Positions 52,866 to 61,156 of a stretch of 64,000 bases of DNA are shown here, piece by piece. How positions within the stretch are numbered: position 1 is the stretch's first letter; each line of letters starts with the position of its first letter. Source of the DNA: Streptomyces collinus Tu 365 (GTDB taxonomy: Bacteria; Actinomycetota; Actinomycetes; Streptomycetales; Streptomycetaceae); assembly GCF_000444875.1 (NCBI RefSeq), contig NC_021985.1, forward strand, positions 3,109,535-3,173,534, given 5' to 3'. The translations under genes and the position numbers were made by a program. The notes beneath the pieces are model-generated. The model had not been told where the DNA came from. It did not search any database and saw nothing but the letters and a program-made list of their open reading frames with translations.

Positions 52866-54188
52866 ATGACCCCCGAACGCCGTCCCTGGTGGGCACGTCT
52901 GGCACTGGTGGCCCTGGTGGGCAGTGCCGTGGTGCCGCTCGTCGCCGCCGGGCTGCGCAGTGCGCTCTGGCTGCTGCTCGCGGTCGTGGGCGTGGCGCTG
53001 ACGGCGGTGGGCGTGTGGTGGACGCTCGCGTACACCGGACCGCTGCGGCTGCTCGGCGCGCTGCTGTCCGTGGCCGCTCCGCTCACCGTCCTCGGCCTGT
53101 ACTCCTCGTACGGCATGCTGTGGCCGGCCGTGGCGGCCTTCGTCCTGTGGCTGGTCGCCCAGGTCGCGGGGCACGCCGCGCTGGTCCCCGAGGACGACGT
53201 CACCGGGCAGTGGCGGCGCGCGGCACCCGCGCCCCGCCACCCGTGGATCGTGATGAACCCGCTCTCCGGGGGCGGCAAGGTGGACCGCTTCGCCCTGGCG
53301 GACCGGGCCCGGGCGGCGGGCGCCGAGGTGGTCCTGCTCGAACCCGGGGCGCACCAGGACGTGGCCGCCCTGGCCCGGCGCGCGGTCGCCGAGGGGGCGG
53401 ACCTGCTGGGCGTGGCCGGCGGCGACGGCACCCAGGCCCTGGTCGCCGAGGTGGCCGCGCACAACGGCCTGCCCTTCCTGGCGATCCCCGCGGGCACCCG
53501 CAACCACTTCGCCCTGGACCTCGGCCTGGACCGCCGGGACCCGTCCACCGCGCTCCGGGCCCTGTCCGACGGCGTGGAGTTCCGGGTGGACCTCGGGTAC
53601 GCGGCCGGCCGGGCCTTCGTCAACAACGCCTCGTTCGGCACCTACGCGGCCGTGGTCGCCGAGCCCGACTACCGGGGCCACAAGCTGCAGACCGCGTTCC
53701 GGTCGCTGCCCGTCCTGCTCACGGGCCCGCGGGCGCCGCGCCTGGAGATGCGGGCCGGCGACAGCCGCATGGACGGGCTGCAGGCCCTGCTCGTCAGCAA
53801 CAACCCGTATCTGCGCGCCGTCGACGCCAACCGGCCCGGCCGGCGGCGGAGCCTGTCGTCGGGGCTGCTCGGCGTGGTGTGCGTACGGGTGGACGACACG
53901 GCGCAGGCGGCGCGGCTGGTGCGCGGGGACCGCTCCCCCGGTCTCACCCGGCTGACCGCCAGGGAGGTCGTCGTGGCGGGCGGCGCCGACGGCACCCTGG
54001 CCGCCGGCATCGACGGCGAGCACGTGACCCTCCCCGCGCCCGTCGTCTGCCGCATCGCCCCGGGCGCGCTGCGCGTCCGCGTCCCGCGCGACCGCCCCGG
54101 CCACCCCTCCGGCGGCCCCCCGGTCGACTGGCCGGAATTGACCCGACTCGCCCTGGGCGGCACGGAGGCACGCGCCTCGGCTGCCTAG
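52866..54188 (+). CDS. diacylglycerol-kinase-family lipid kinase with N-terminal membrane domain
   Basis: A 440-residue protein. Four membrane segments fill residues 10-110. A DAGK catalytic domain follows, with PWIVMNPLSGGGKVDRF, the nucleotide motif GVAGGDGTQALVAEVA and LPFLAIPAGTRNHFALDLGLD, and then the C-terminal half with VNNASFGTYAAVV. Family members phosphorylate diacylglycerol or other membrane lipids. A DUF389/VanZ-type identity for the N-terminal part was not recognised. It lies downstream of the BrkB-like gene on the same strand, 129 bp away. Confidence 0.88.
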   Translation: MTPERRPWWARLALVALVGSAVVPLVAAGLRSALWLLLAVVGVALTAVGVWWTLAYTGPLRLLGALLSVAAPLTVLGLYSSYGMLWPAVAAFVLWLVAQVAGHAALVPEDDVTGQWRRAAPAPRHPWIVMNPLSGGGKVDRFALADRARAAGAEVVLLEPGAHQDVAALARRAVAEGADLLGVAGGDGTQALVAEVAAHNGLPFLAIPAGTRNHFALDLGLDRRDPSTALRALSDGVEFRVDLGYAAGRAFVNNASFGTYAAVVAEPDYRGHKLQTAFRSLPVLLTGPRAPRLEMRAGDSRMDGLQALLVSNNPYLRAVDANRPGRRRSLSSGLLGVVCVRVDDTAQAARLVRGDRSPGLTRLTAREVVVAGGADGTLAAGIDGEHVTLPAPVVCRIAPGALRVRVPRDRPGHPSGGPPVDWPELTRLALGGTEARASAA

Positions 54189-54811
54189 GCACGTCGTGCG
54201 CCGGTCGGCCGACGGGCTGCCGGGAGCGTGGTCGGGGGCGTCGTCGCCATGGGCTCCACATGGGCGCGGACGATGACGTGCGGGGACTGGGAGGAGCCGA
54301 GCGCACGGCACGTCCGGGGACCGCGCAGGGGCCAAGGGCACCGGAGCGCACCGCCCGTCCGGGGACCGCGCCGGGGGCGGGCGCACCCGCACATCCGAGG
54401 ACCGCGCCAGGGCCGGCGCGTCCGAGGACCGCGCCGGGGGCGGGCGCACCGTACATCCCAGGATCGCGCCAGGGCCGAGCGCGCCGCGCGTCCGGGAGCC
54501 GCGCCGGGACCCCGGCCCTCCTCCGGCCGGCCACCGCGCACCCGGCGCGCGTGCGTGGACGCGCCGGGCCACGCTCCCCGGCGTCCCGTGGTGACCCGGC
54601 CGGCCCCGAGCCGTCCCGGGAACGCCGCGGGTCCGCCGCGGGTCCGCCGCGGGTCCGCCGCGGGTCCGCCGCGGGTCCGCGTCGATGCCGACCGTTCACC
54701 GCCCCGCCGACCGGCCCGGCGCGCCACCGTCCGGGCGGACGACCGTCCAGCCGGCCCGCGAGCACCCGACCCGCGCCAGGCCACGCCACCCGGCGGCGGG
54801 CGAGGAGACCG
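54189..54811. other. 623-bp non-coding, repeat-rich region
   Basis: This is the gap between the convergent lipid kinase and SulP genes. Between 54310 and 54520 a degenerate unit around GGACCGCGCCgGGGGCGGGCGCAC / GGACCGCGCCAGGGCC recurs about six times at irregular spacing. An 11-bp perfect tandem lies at 54626-54680. Open frames exist on both strands but their translations are Arg/Pro/Ala-rich, with no family resemblance and no ribosome sites, so I call it non-coding. Confidence 0.65.
54626..54680. repeat. 11-bp perfect tandem repeat, five copies
   Basis: CGCGGGTCCGC is repeated five times without a mismatch. The period is not a multiple of three, which supports a non-coding interpretation and predicts copy-number variation. 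Confidence 0.9.
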
Positions 54812-56632
54812 TCACGGCCCCGCCGGGGCATCGCCGGGCCCGGCTGTTCCCTCACCCGACCCGGCCTGACCCTCGCCCGGCCCGGCCGGGCGCTCTTCCG
54901 GTGCTGGTCTCGTCCAGTGGGTGTCGGTGAGCAGGCGGTATGCGGCGACGGCGGACTCGACGGTCGGGAAGAAGTGGTCCGGGTCGATGGTGCGGGTGAG
55001 GCCGTAGCGGTCGATCTTCCGCCGTACCGGGTCCTTGAGTTCCGCGAACGCCAGGTGGACGCCGCCGGCGTTGAGTGTCTCGTCGAGGTCGGAGAGGAGG
55101 TCGGCGGCCGTGGTGTCCACGTCCGTCATGGGTTCCGCCGCGACGAGGATCCAGACCGGCGGCGGGTCGGCCGCCGCCAGTCTGCGCACCTCGTCCCGGA
55201 AGGCCCTGGCGTTGGCGAAGAAGAGGGGCGCGTCGAACCGGTAGATCACCAGGCCCGGCAGCTGCTCGGCGTGCGGGTGGGAGCGGACGTCGTGGAACCC
55301 CTCCAGGCCCGGCACCCGCCCCAGCACGGTGTTGTAGGGCCACCAGGCGCGGCGGAACACGTTGAGGACGGACAGCCCGACGGCGATCGCGATGCCGGTC
55401 AGCACACCGAGGAACGCGACGCCGAGGAACGCGGTGACCGACAGCAGGAACTCGACGCGGCGCTGCCGCCACAGCCGTACGGTCCCCGGGATGTCGGCGA
55501 GGGAGAGGGAGGCCACGATCACGACGGCCGCGAGGGCGGGCTGCGGGAGGTTCCGGAACAGGCCGGGGACCAGCACGAGCATGAGGACGATCAGCACCGC
55601 CCCGACGACCCCGGTGAGCTGGGTCCTGGCTCCCGCCCGCTCCGCCACCGCCGTGCGGGAGCCGCTCGTGCTGACCGGAAAGCCCTGGAAGAACCCCGCG
55701 GCGAGGTTGGCCGCGCCGATCCCGGCCATCTCCTGGTTGCCCCGCACCTCCTGCCCGGTGCGCGCGGCGAACGCCGAGGCGTTGGAGATGGTGTCCGCCA
55801 GGGACACCAGGGCGATGCCCAGGGCTCCCGCGGCGAGCGGCCCGAGGTCGGACGCCCGGACCTCGGGCACGGTGAGCGGCGGGAACCCCTCCGGGAGCAC
55901 TCCGACGAGGCCGACGCCGTGCTCGCCGAGGCCCAGGACGGAGGTCGCGGCGATCGCCAGCACCACCATCACCAGCACCGCCGGGACTCCGGGCAGCAGG
56001 CGTCCGAGCACCAGGAGCAGCACGACCCCGCCGATGCCCACGGCGGCGGCGGCCGGCACCACATGGCCGTCGGCCACGTTCGTCACGACGCCGGCGAACT
56101 CCCCCACCAGGTCGTCGGCCTCGACCTTGAAGCCGAGGAGCTTGGGCAGCTGGCCGATCAGGATGGTCAGGGCCAGGCCGTTCATGTAGCCGGTCATCGT
56201 GGGCTTGGAGATCAGGTCGGCGACGAAGCCCAGCCGCGCCGCCGAGGCCAGCAGCATGATGACCGCGACCATGATCGCGAGGGCCGAGGCCAGGGCGACC
56301 GCCCGTCCCGGGCCCCCGCCCGCCACGAGCGGCAGGACGGTGGCGGCGATCATGGGGCCGAGCGAGGAGTCCGGGCCCAGCACGAGGATCCGGGAGGGCC
56401 CGAACACCGCGTAGCCGAGCAGGCACAGCACCGTGGTGTACAGACCGGTGATGGCGGGCAGTCCGGCCAGTTCCGCGTAGGCCATGCCCTGGGGCACCAG
56501 CAGGGTGGTCAGGACGACGCCGGCGACGAGGTCCTTGGCCAGCCACTGCCGGCGGTACGACGTGACGGTCCGCAGCCCCGGCACGGCGCGCAGCCGGGCC
56601 AGGGCCTTGGAGGTGACGTTCCGGCTCGTCAT
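54812..56632 (-). CDS. SulP/SLC26-family anion transporter with C-terminal STAS domain
   Basis: A 606-residue protein. The N-terminal transporter core (about 25-410) includes AGVVLTTLLVPQGMAYAELAGLPAITGLYT, the SulP signature region. The C-terminal STAS domain (about 435-550) has RFDAPLFFANARAFRDEV and MTDVDTTAADLLSDLDETL, placing a Thr pair where SpoIIAA-type STAS domains carry the phosphorylated Ser. It ends with a Gly/Pro/Glu tail. Substrate may be sulfate, bicarbonate or dicarboxylates. It is the last gene of the operon led by the permease-phosphatase-kinase fusion, which gives the STAS domain special interest. No clear ribosome site before the ATG. Confidence 0.93.
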   Translation of the reverse strand: MTSRNVTSKALARLRAVPGLRTVTSYRRQWLAKDLVAGVVLTTLLVPQGMAYAELAGLPAITGLYTTVLCLLGYAVFGPSRILVLGPDSSLGPMIAATVLPLVAGGGPGRAVALASALAIMVAVIMLLASAARLGFVADLISKPTMTGYMNGLALTILIGQLPKLLGFKVEADDLVGEFAGVVTNVADGHVVPAAAAVGIGGVVLLLVLGRLLPGVPAVLVMVVLAIAATSVLGLGEHGVGLVGVLPEGFPPLTVPEVRASDLGPLAAGALGIALVSLADTISNASAFAARTGQEVRGNQEMAGIGAANLAAGFFQGFPVSTSGSRTAVAERAGARTQLTGVVGAVLIVLMLVLVPGLFRNLPQPALAAVVIVASLSLADIPGTVRLWRQRRVEFLLSVTAFLGVAFLGVLTGIAIAVGLSVLNVFRRAWWPYNTVLGRVPGLEGFHDVRSHPHAEQLPGLVIYRFDAPLFFANARAFRDEVRRLAAADPPPVWILVAAEPMTDVDTTAADLLSDLDETLNAGGVHLAFAELKDPVRRKIDRYGLTRTIDPDHFFPTVESAVAAYRLLTDTHWTRPAPEERPAGPGEGQAGSGEGTAGPGDAPAGP

Positions 56633-56681
56633 GGACTCGATGATGGCCGACGGTCCGCTCGGGGCCCGGTGGGACTCGGCG

Positions 56682-57443
56682 TCAGTGGGAGAGGAGTTGC
56701 TGGCCGCCGTCGATGTCGTAGGTCGCGCCCGTGAGCGCGTCGTTGCACATGAGGTGGACGGCCAGGGCCGCGACGTCGGCCGGGCCGACGACCCTGCGGA
56801 TGGGGAGGCTCGCGCGCAGTTCCGCGCGCCGGGCTTCGAGCCGGTCGCCGAGGAGCGCGGCGGACAGGGGGGTGTCGACGAAGCCGGCGGCGATGAGGTT
56901 CACCCGGACCGGTGCCAGTTCGAGTGCCAGGTTCGCGACGAGGGCGGGCAGCGCGGCGGTCATGGCGGAGACGAGGGCCATGCCGGGGGCGGGGCGCCGG
57001 CCTCCGGTGCCGCCGACGAACAGCAGTGTGCCGCCGTCGCGGACCTTGCCGCGGCTGTGCAGGGCCACCCCGAGCGTGAGGGCGAGGCGGTCGGCGAAGT
57101 CCCGCCGGGCGTCGTCGAGGTCGAGTTCGTCCAGCGGCCGGTAGCTGGGGGCGCCGGCGGTCACCATGACGTGGTCGACGGGTTCGGGCAGGCCGTCGAA
57201 GAACTCCTTGAGCCGGTCGGTGTCGGTGGCGTCGAACGCGGCGGTGCCGACGGGGTCGAGCTCGGCCGCGGCCCGCCGCAGCCGCTCGGGGTCGCGGCCG
57301 GTCATGACCAGGCGGGCGCCGTCCGCGCGCGCCTGGCGTGCGGTCTCCAGACCGATGCCGGCGCTCGCGCCGATCACCACCACCGTACGGTCGGCGAGGC
57401 GCGGCCGGTCGCGGGTGTCGGCGGCGCTGGTCTCTGCACTCAT
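56682..57443 (-). CDS. short-chain dehydrogenase-like protein lacking the Tyr-x3-Lys motif
   Basis: A 253-residue SDR with GGAGGTACCG before the ATG. The cofactor motif is intact (VVVIGASAGIGLETA; MTGRDPERL, whose Arg suggests NADP). The fold continues with VMVTAGAPSYRP and LLFVGGTGGRRP. Where an active SDR has YxxxK the sequence is PGMALVSAMTAALPALV, with no Tyr or Lys. C-terminal VRVNLIAAGFVDTPLS and TGATYDIDGGQQLL are normal. Either it is a cofactor-binding regulator or it uses different catalytic residues. It lies 25 bp after the fusion gene and 49 bp before SulP. Confidence 0.85.
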   Translation of the reverse strand: MSAETSAADTRDRPRLADRTVVVIGASAGIGLETARQARADGARLVMTGRDPERLRRAAAELDPVGTAAFDATDTDRLKEFFDGLPEPVDHVMVTAGAPSYRPLDELDLDDARRDFADRLALTLGVALHSRGKVRDGGTLLFVGGTGGRRPAPGMALVSAMTAALPALVANLALELAPVRVNLIAAGFVDTPLSAALLGDRLEARRAELRASLPIRRVVGPADVAALAVHLMCNDALTGATYDIDGGQQLLSH

Positions 57444-57468
57444 CGGTACCTCCGGTGTGGGCGGCGGG

Positions 57469-60123
57469 TCACGGGCCGGCCGGCGGGGGCAGGTCCTGCT
57501 CGGTCCAGAGCGTCTTGCCGGTGGGGGTGTAGCGGGTGCCCCAGTGGTGGGTCATCTGGGCGATGATGAACAGGCCGCGGCCGCCCTCGTCGTCGGTCGC
57601 GGCGTGCCGCAGGTTGGGCGCGGTGTGGCCGGTGTCGGAGACCTCGCAGATCAGGGTCCGGTCGCGGATCAGGCGCACCCGGACGGGGCCGCCCGCGTAC
57701 CGGATGGCGTTGGTGACCAGTTCGCTGACGACGAGTTCCGTGGTGAACACCAGCTCGTCCAGGTCCCAGTCGCCCAGTTGCTTGCCGACGGCGGCCCGGA
57801 TGGTGGCCACGGCCGCCGGGTCGGCGGACAGTTCCCACTCGGCGAACCGGCTGCGGTCGAGCAGTCGGGTGCGGACCAGGAGCAGCGTCGCGTCCACGTC
57901 CACCGGCCCGGGCAGCAGGGTGGTCACCGCCCGGTCGCAGAGTTCGTCGAGGGATTCCCGGCCGTCGCGGTTCCCGGCGAGGACGCGGGACAGCTCCGCG
58001 CGTCCGGCGTCACCGCCGTCGGTGGCCTGCAGCAGACCGCCGGTGAAGAGGGCGAGGAGGCTGCCCGGCGGGAGCCGGAACTCGGTGCTCCGGTAGGGCA
58101 CGCCGGCGACGCCCAGCGGTGGCCCGGGCGGCAGCCGGGGGAAGTGGGCCTCGCCCCGCCGGGGTTCGACGACCGCCAGTACCGACTCCCCGGCGCGGGC
58201 CAGGCTGCACTCGCCGGAGACGGGGTCGTACACGGCGTAAAGGCAGGTCACCCCCATGGTCGCGTCGGCGGGCGACCCGGGGTGCCCCTGGGCGCGGCCG
58301 GCCTCGCGCTCCTGCACGGCCTGCTCGGCCAGGTCGCCGAGGCGGGAGAGGAGTTCGTCCGGGGCGAGGTCGAGCCGGGCCAGGACGCGCACGCCGGTGC
58401 GCAGGCGTCCCATCGTGGCCGCGGCGCGCAGGCCGTGGCCGAGTACGTCCCCGACGACCAGGCCGACCCGGGTGCCGGACAGCGGGATGACGTCGTACCA
58501 GTCGCCGCCCACTCCTGAGCCGCTGTCGGCGGGCAGGTAGCGGGCCGCCGTGTCGACGGCGGTGTGCCGGGGCAGCCTGCGCGGCAGGAGGCTGCGCTGG
58601 AGCTTGAGGGCGACCGTGTGGCCCCGGGTGACGACCGGCATGAGCAGCAGGCCGAGCAGCAGGGCGCCCAGGCCGACGAAGGTGACCCCGCCGACGGGTC
58701 CGAGCAGTGGCAGGTCGACGCTGGTGGCGCCGTATCCGGGTGCCGCGTAGACGTAGGCGGCGTAGCAGAACAGGCAGAACATGATCAGCCCGCCGAGTCC
58801 GGGCAGCACGCCCTTGAAGACGAGGTCCTTGGTGCTGCGGCGCAGGACCCTGCGGTGGTACCGGACGCAGGCGAAGCCGGTCAGCCCGTACTGGAAGGTG
58901 ATGGCGAGACCGACGGAGTCGATCGAGTCGGCCAGCACGTTGCCGCTGAAGGAGGTGAGAGCGACGAGGAAGGCGACGGACACCGCCCCCATGCCGACGG
59001 TCGACCAGGTCGGGGTGAGGAACCTGCGGTGGACCCGGGCGAACCGGGCGGGCACGGCCTTGTGGACCGCCATGGAGAACACGGTCCTGGCCAGCGGCAG
59101 GATGGTGGTGAGGGTGGACGCGAGCGCCGAGGTCAGCACCATCAGGATCAGCAGTCTGGTCAGCACGAGCCCCGTGGCGTGGTGGCCGAAGACCGCCTCG
59201 CCCAGCCCGGACAGGACGTCGTCGGAGTCCCTGGGATTGCCGAGGCCGATGCCCGAGGAGCCGACCCCGGCGAAGGCCTGGGCCGAGGTGGCCACGAGCG
59301 CGTACAGGACCAGGAGCAGCACGGTGGACAGGACGGCGGCGCGTCCGGGGATGCGGGTGCTGTCGACGGTCTCCTCGTTGATCGAGACGGCGGTGTCCCA
59401 GCCCCAGTAGATGAAGACTCCCGCCAGCAGGCCGGAGGTGAGGGCCTGCACGGAGGAGACCTCGAAGGGGTTGAACCAGGAGGCGGAGACGTGCAGCGCC
59501 CCCGCCGGGGGGTCGGTGTAGACCTTGACCAGCGCGGCGACGGCGAAGAGGACGAGCATGCCGGCCTCGAGGCACAGCAGCCAGCGCTGGACGGCGGCCG
59601 AGAACTCGATGCCGACGTAGCAGACCGCGGTCATCACGGCGATCCAGACGATGCCGGCCACGGTGGTCCACAGCCGGTCCTCCGCGAGCGCGTCCTGGCC
59701 GACGAGCCGGAAGCCGTAGGAGCCGGCGATCTCGGCGAGGCTCGCCATGACGATGACGTTGGCGACGACGATGCCCCAGCCGCCCATCCAGCCGGTGCGC
59801 GGCCCGAAGGCGCGGGTGGCCCAGGTGAAGGTGGTCCCGCAGTCGGCGTTGCTCGCGTTGAGCTCCCGGAAGGCGTACGCGATCAGCAGCATCGGCAGGA
59901 ACGACAGCATGATGACGATCGGGGCCTGCAGGCCGACCGCCGTCACGATGAGTCCCAGGGTCGCGGCGAGGCTGTAGGCGGGCGCGGTCGACGCGATCCC
60001 GATCACGACCGAGGAGAACAGGCCGAGGGCGTTGTTCCTGAGCCCCTTGCGGCCCACCCCTGTCCCGGGCGCGGGACGGCCGGGAGACTCGGCGCCGCCA
60101 AAGTGCCTCACACTTGATTGCAT
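57469..60123 (-). CDS. APC-family permease fused to SpoIIE-like PP2C phosphatase and RsbW-like ATPase domain
   Basis: An 884-residue single ORF. The ATG at 60123 is preceded by GGAGGTGA; a GTG at 60138 touches that site and is rejected. Residues about 25-490 are an amino-acid/polyamine permease (NALGLFSSVVIGIASTAPAYS, GTTFTWATRAFG, NEETVDSTRIPGRAAV, about 12 membrane segments). Residues about 515-740 are a SpoIIE/RsbU phosphatase: LLPRRLP, GGDWYDVIPL (Asp541), VVGDVLGHGLRAA, DVDATLLLVR. The usual metal Asp of YTDGL is Gly in LFTGGLLQATDG. Residues about 770-880 are a HATPase_c kinase-like domain: ELVVSELVTNAIRYAGG, EVSDTGH, GGRGLFII. Typical relatives have PAS/GAF sensors; here a permease takes their place. 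Confidence 0.92.
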   Translation of the reverse strand: MQSSVRHFGGAESPGRPAPGTGVGRKGLRNNALGLFSSVVIGIASTAPAYSLAATLGLIVTAVGLQAPIVIMLSFLPMLLIAYAFRELNASNADCGTTFTWATRAFGPRTGWMGGWGIVVANVIVMASLAEIAGSYGFRLVGQDALAEDRLWTTVAGIVWIAVMTAVCYVGIEFSAAVQRWLLCLEAGMLVLFAVAALVKVYTDPPAGALHVSASWFNPFEVSSVQALTSGLLAGVFIYWGWDTAVSINEETVDSTRIPGRAAVLSTVLLLVLYALVATSAQAFAGVGSSGIGLGNPRDSDDVLSGLGEAVFGHHATGLVLTRLLILMVLTSALASTLTTILPLARTVFSMAVHKAVPARFARVHRRFLTPTWSTVGMGAVSVAFLVALTSFSGNVLADSIDSVGLAITFQYGLTGFACVRYHRRVLRRSTKDLVFKGVLPGLGGLIMFCLFCYAAYVYAAPGYGATSVDLPLLGPVGGVTFVGLGALLLGLLLMPVVTRGHTVALKLQRSLLPRRLPRHTAVDTAARYLPADSGSGVGGDWYDVIPLSGTRVGLVVGDVLGHGLRAAATMGRLRTGVRVLARLDLAPDELLSRLGDLAEQAVQEREAGRAQGHPGSPADATMGVTCLYAVYDPVSGECSLARAGESVLAVVEPRRGEAHFPRLPPGPPLGVAGVPYRSTEFRLPPGSLLALFTGGLLQATDGGDAGRAELSRVLAGNRDGRESLDELCDRAVTTLLPGPVDVDATLLLVRTRLLDRSRFAEWELSADPAAVATIRAAVGKQLGDWDLDELVFTTELVVSELVTNAIRYAGGPVRVRLIRDRTLICEVSDTGHTAPNLRHAATDDEGGRGLFIIAQMTHHWGTRYTPTGKTLWTEQDLPPPAGP

Positions 60124-60298
60124 CGCGGGGCCGCTCACCTCCGCAACAGCGGGGGGCAGGCGGGTGAGTCGTCGCCCGGCGGGCGTGACGTGCGCCCGGC
60201 GTGCGCGTTCGGCGGCCCCCGCCCGTCCAGCCGGTCAGGGGCCGCTCGGTGCCGTTACGGGGGCGCGGTTCACGGCCGCCCGGGACGGACTTCGGGGC

Positions 60299-61009
60299 TC
60301 AGGGCTGGGGTGAGACCGCGGTCCACCTGGACTGCGGGACGTTGCCCTGGGCCGGGGCGGGACACACCAGGGCGGTGCCGTTGGCCGCGCAGTGCAGGGT
60401 GTAGACCGAGCCGCCCTGCGTGATGATCTTGTAGAAGGCGTCGCTGCCGTTGGCGTCGACCGACACGTCGCAGACCGGGGAGTCCGTGGGGTAGCCGGTG
60501 ATCGTGCTCAGGTCGGTCCAGCCGGGGGTGTTGGCGGGGCCGGAGACGATGTTCGGGTTGTCCGGGGTGGCGTTGATGTTGGGGCGCCGGCCGGCGAACG
60601 GCGTCCCGTTGACCAGGGCGGCGAGGAACTGCTCCATGCCGTTGGGCTGGGTCGAGTCGACACCGGTGCCGCACGCCGTCGCGGTGGCGGTCACGGTGGC
60701 CGTCGCCGTCACGGTCTGGGTGGGGGTCGCGGTGACCGTCTCGGTCACCGTGACGGTGGGCTTGGGGGGCTTGGTCTCGCAGTCGCCACCCCCACGGTGG
60801 CGCGGCTTGCCGTGCTCGTCGCAGGGATGGGGGCCGGCGGCGTACGTCGTCGCGCCGGACCGGGAGGTCATGCCGGCGGCCACCGCCACCGCGGGGGTCG
60901 CCACCGCGACGGTCACCGCCGTGGCGATCGCGGCGAGCCTGCGGACCCTGCCGGCTCCGCCGGGTGCCGCCGGCCCCGGTCGCGGGGCTCTCGTGCGCTC
61001 AGGACTCAC
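60299..61009 (-). CDS. secreted protein with Thr/Val-rich TVTA repeat linker
   Basis: A 236-residue protein, GTG start at 61009 with AAGGAGC upstream. A twin-arginine-like or Sec signal (GRVRRLAAIATAVTVAVATPAVAVAAG) ends near residue 46. A short basic Cys-containing part follows, then a linker of TVT/TAT repeats (about 85-112), and a C-terminal domain of about 115 residues with four cysteines (ATACGTG, PVCDVSV, LHCAANG, LVCPAP), probably two disulfides. The C-domain is not recognised. Likely extracellular or wall-associated. Confidence 0.75.
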   Translation of the reverse strand: MSPERTRAPRPGPAAPGGAGRVRRLAAIATAVTVAVATPAVAVAAGMTSRSGATTYAAGPHPCDEHGKPRHRGGGDCETKPPKPTVTVTETVTATPTQTVTATATVTATATACGTGVDSTQPNGMEQFLAALVNGTPFAGRRPNINATPDNPNIVSGPANTPGWTDLSTITGYPTDSPVCDVSVDANGSDAFYKIITQGGSVYTLHCAANGTALVCPAPAQGNVPQSRWTAVSPQP

Positions 61010-61156
61010 GTGGGTGCTCCTTGGTCTCAGAGTGTTCGGGTGTTGCCCGAGTCCGAGAGGGAGCTTGACCGGGGCATGCGGGAACGCCGGTGCTGTCCTG
61101 GAAGAACACGCTGGTGGATCAGTACATCGGGCTAGCCGACGTGACCCGTCGGGCCG

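Noticed and set aside
54626..54680. CRISPR array
   Set aside because: The 11-bp units are in direct tandem with no spacers and no cas genes are present in the window.
52889..56734. 1281-codon + strand ORF running across the lipid kinase, the repeat gap and SulP
   Set aside because: Spans three unrelated units and has no recognisable domain; stop-free only because of GC content.
60121..60138. Possibility that the permease and phosphatase/kinase are separate genes joined by a sequencing error
   Set aside because: The frame is continuous, both parts have normal codon use, the linker keeps the usual LQRSLLPRRLP start of SpoIIE domains, and no internal start with a ribosome site was seen at the junction. 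Assembly verification would still be decisive.
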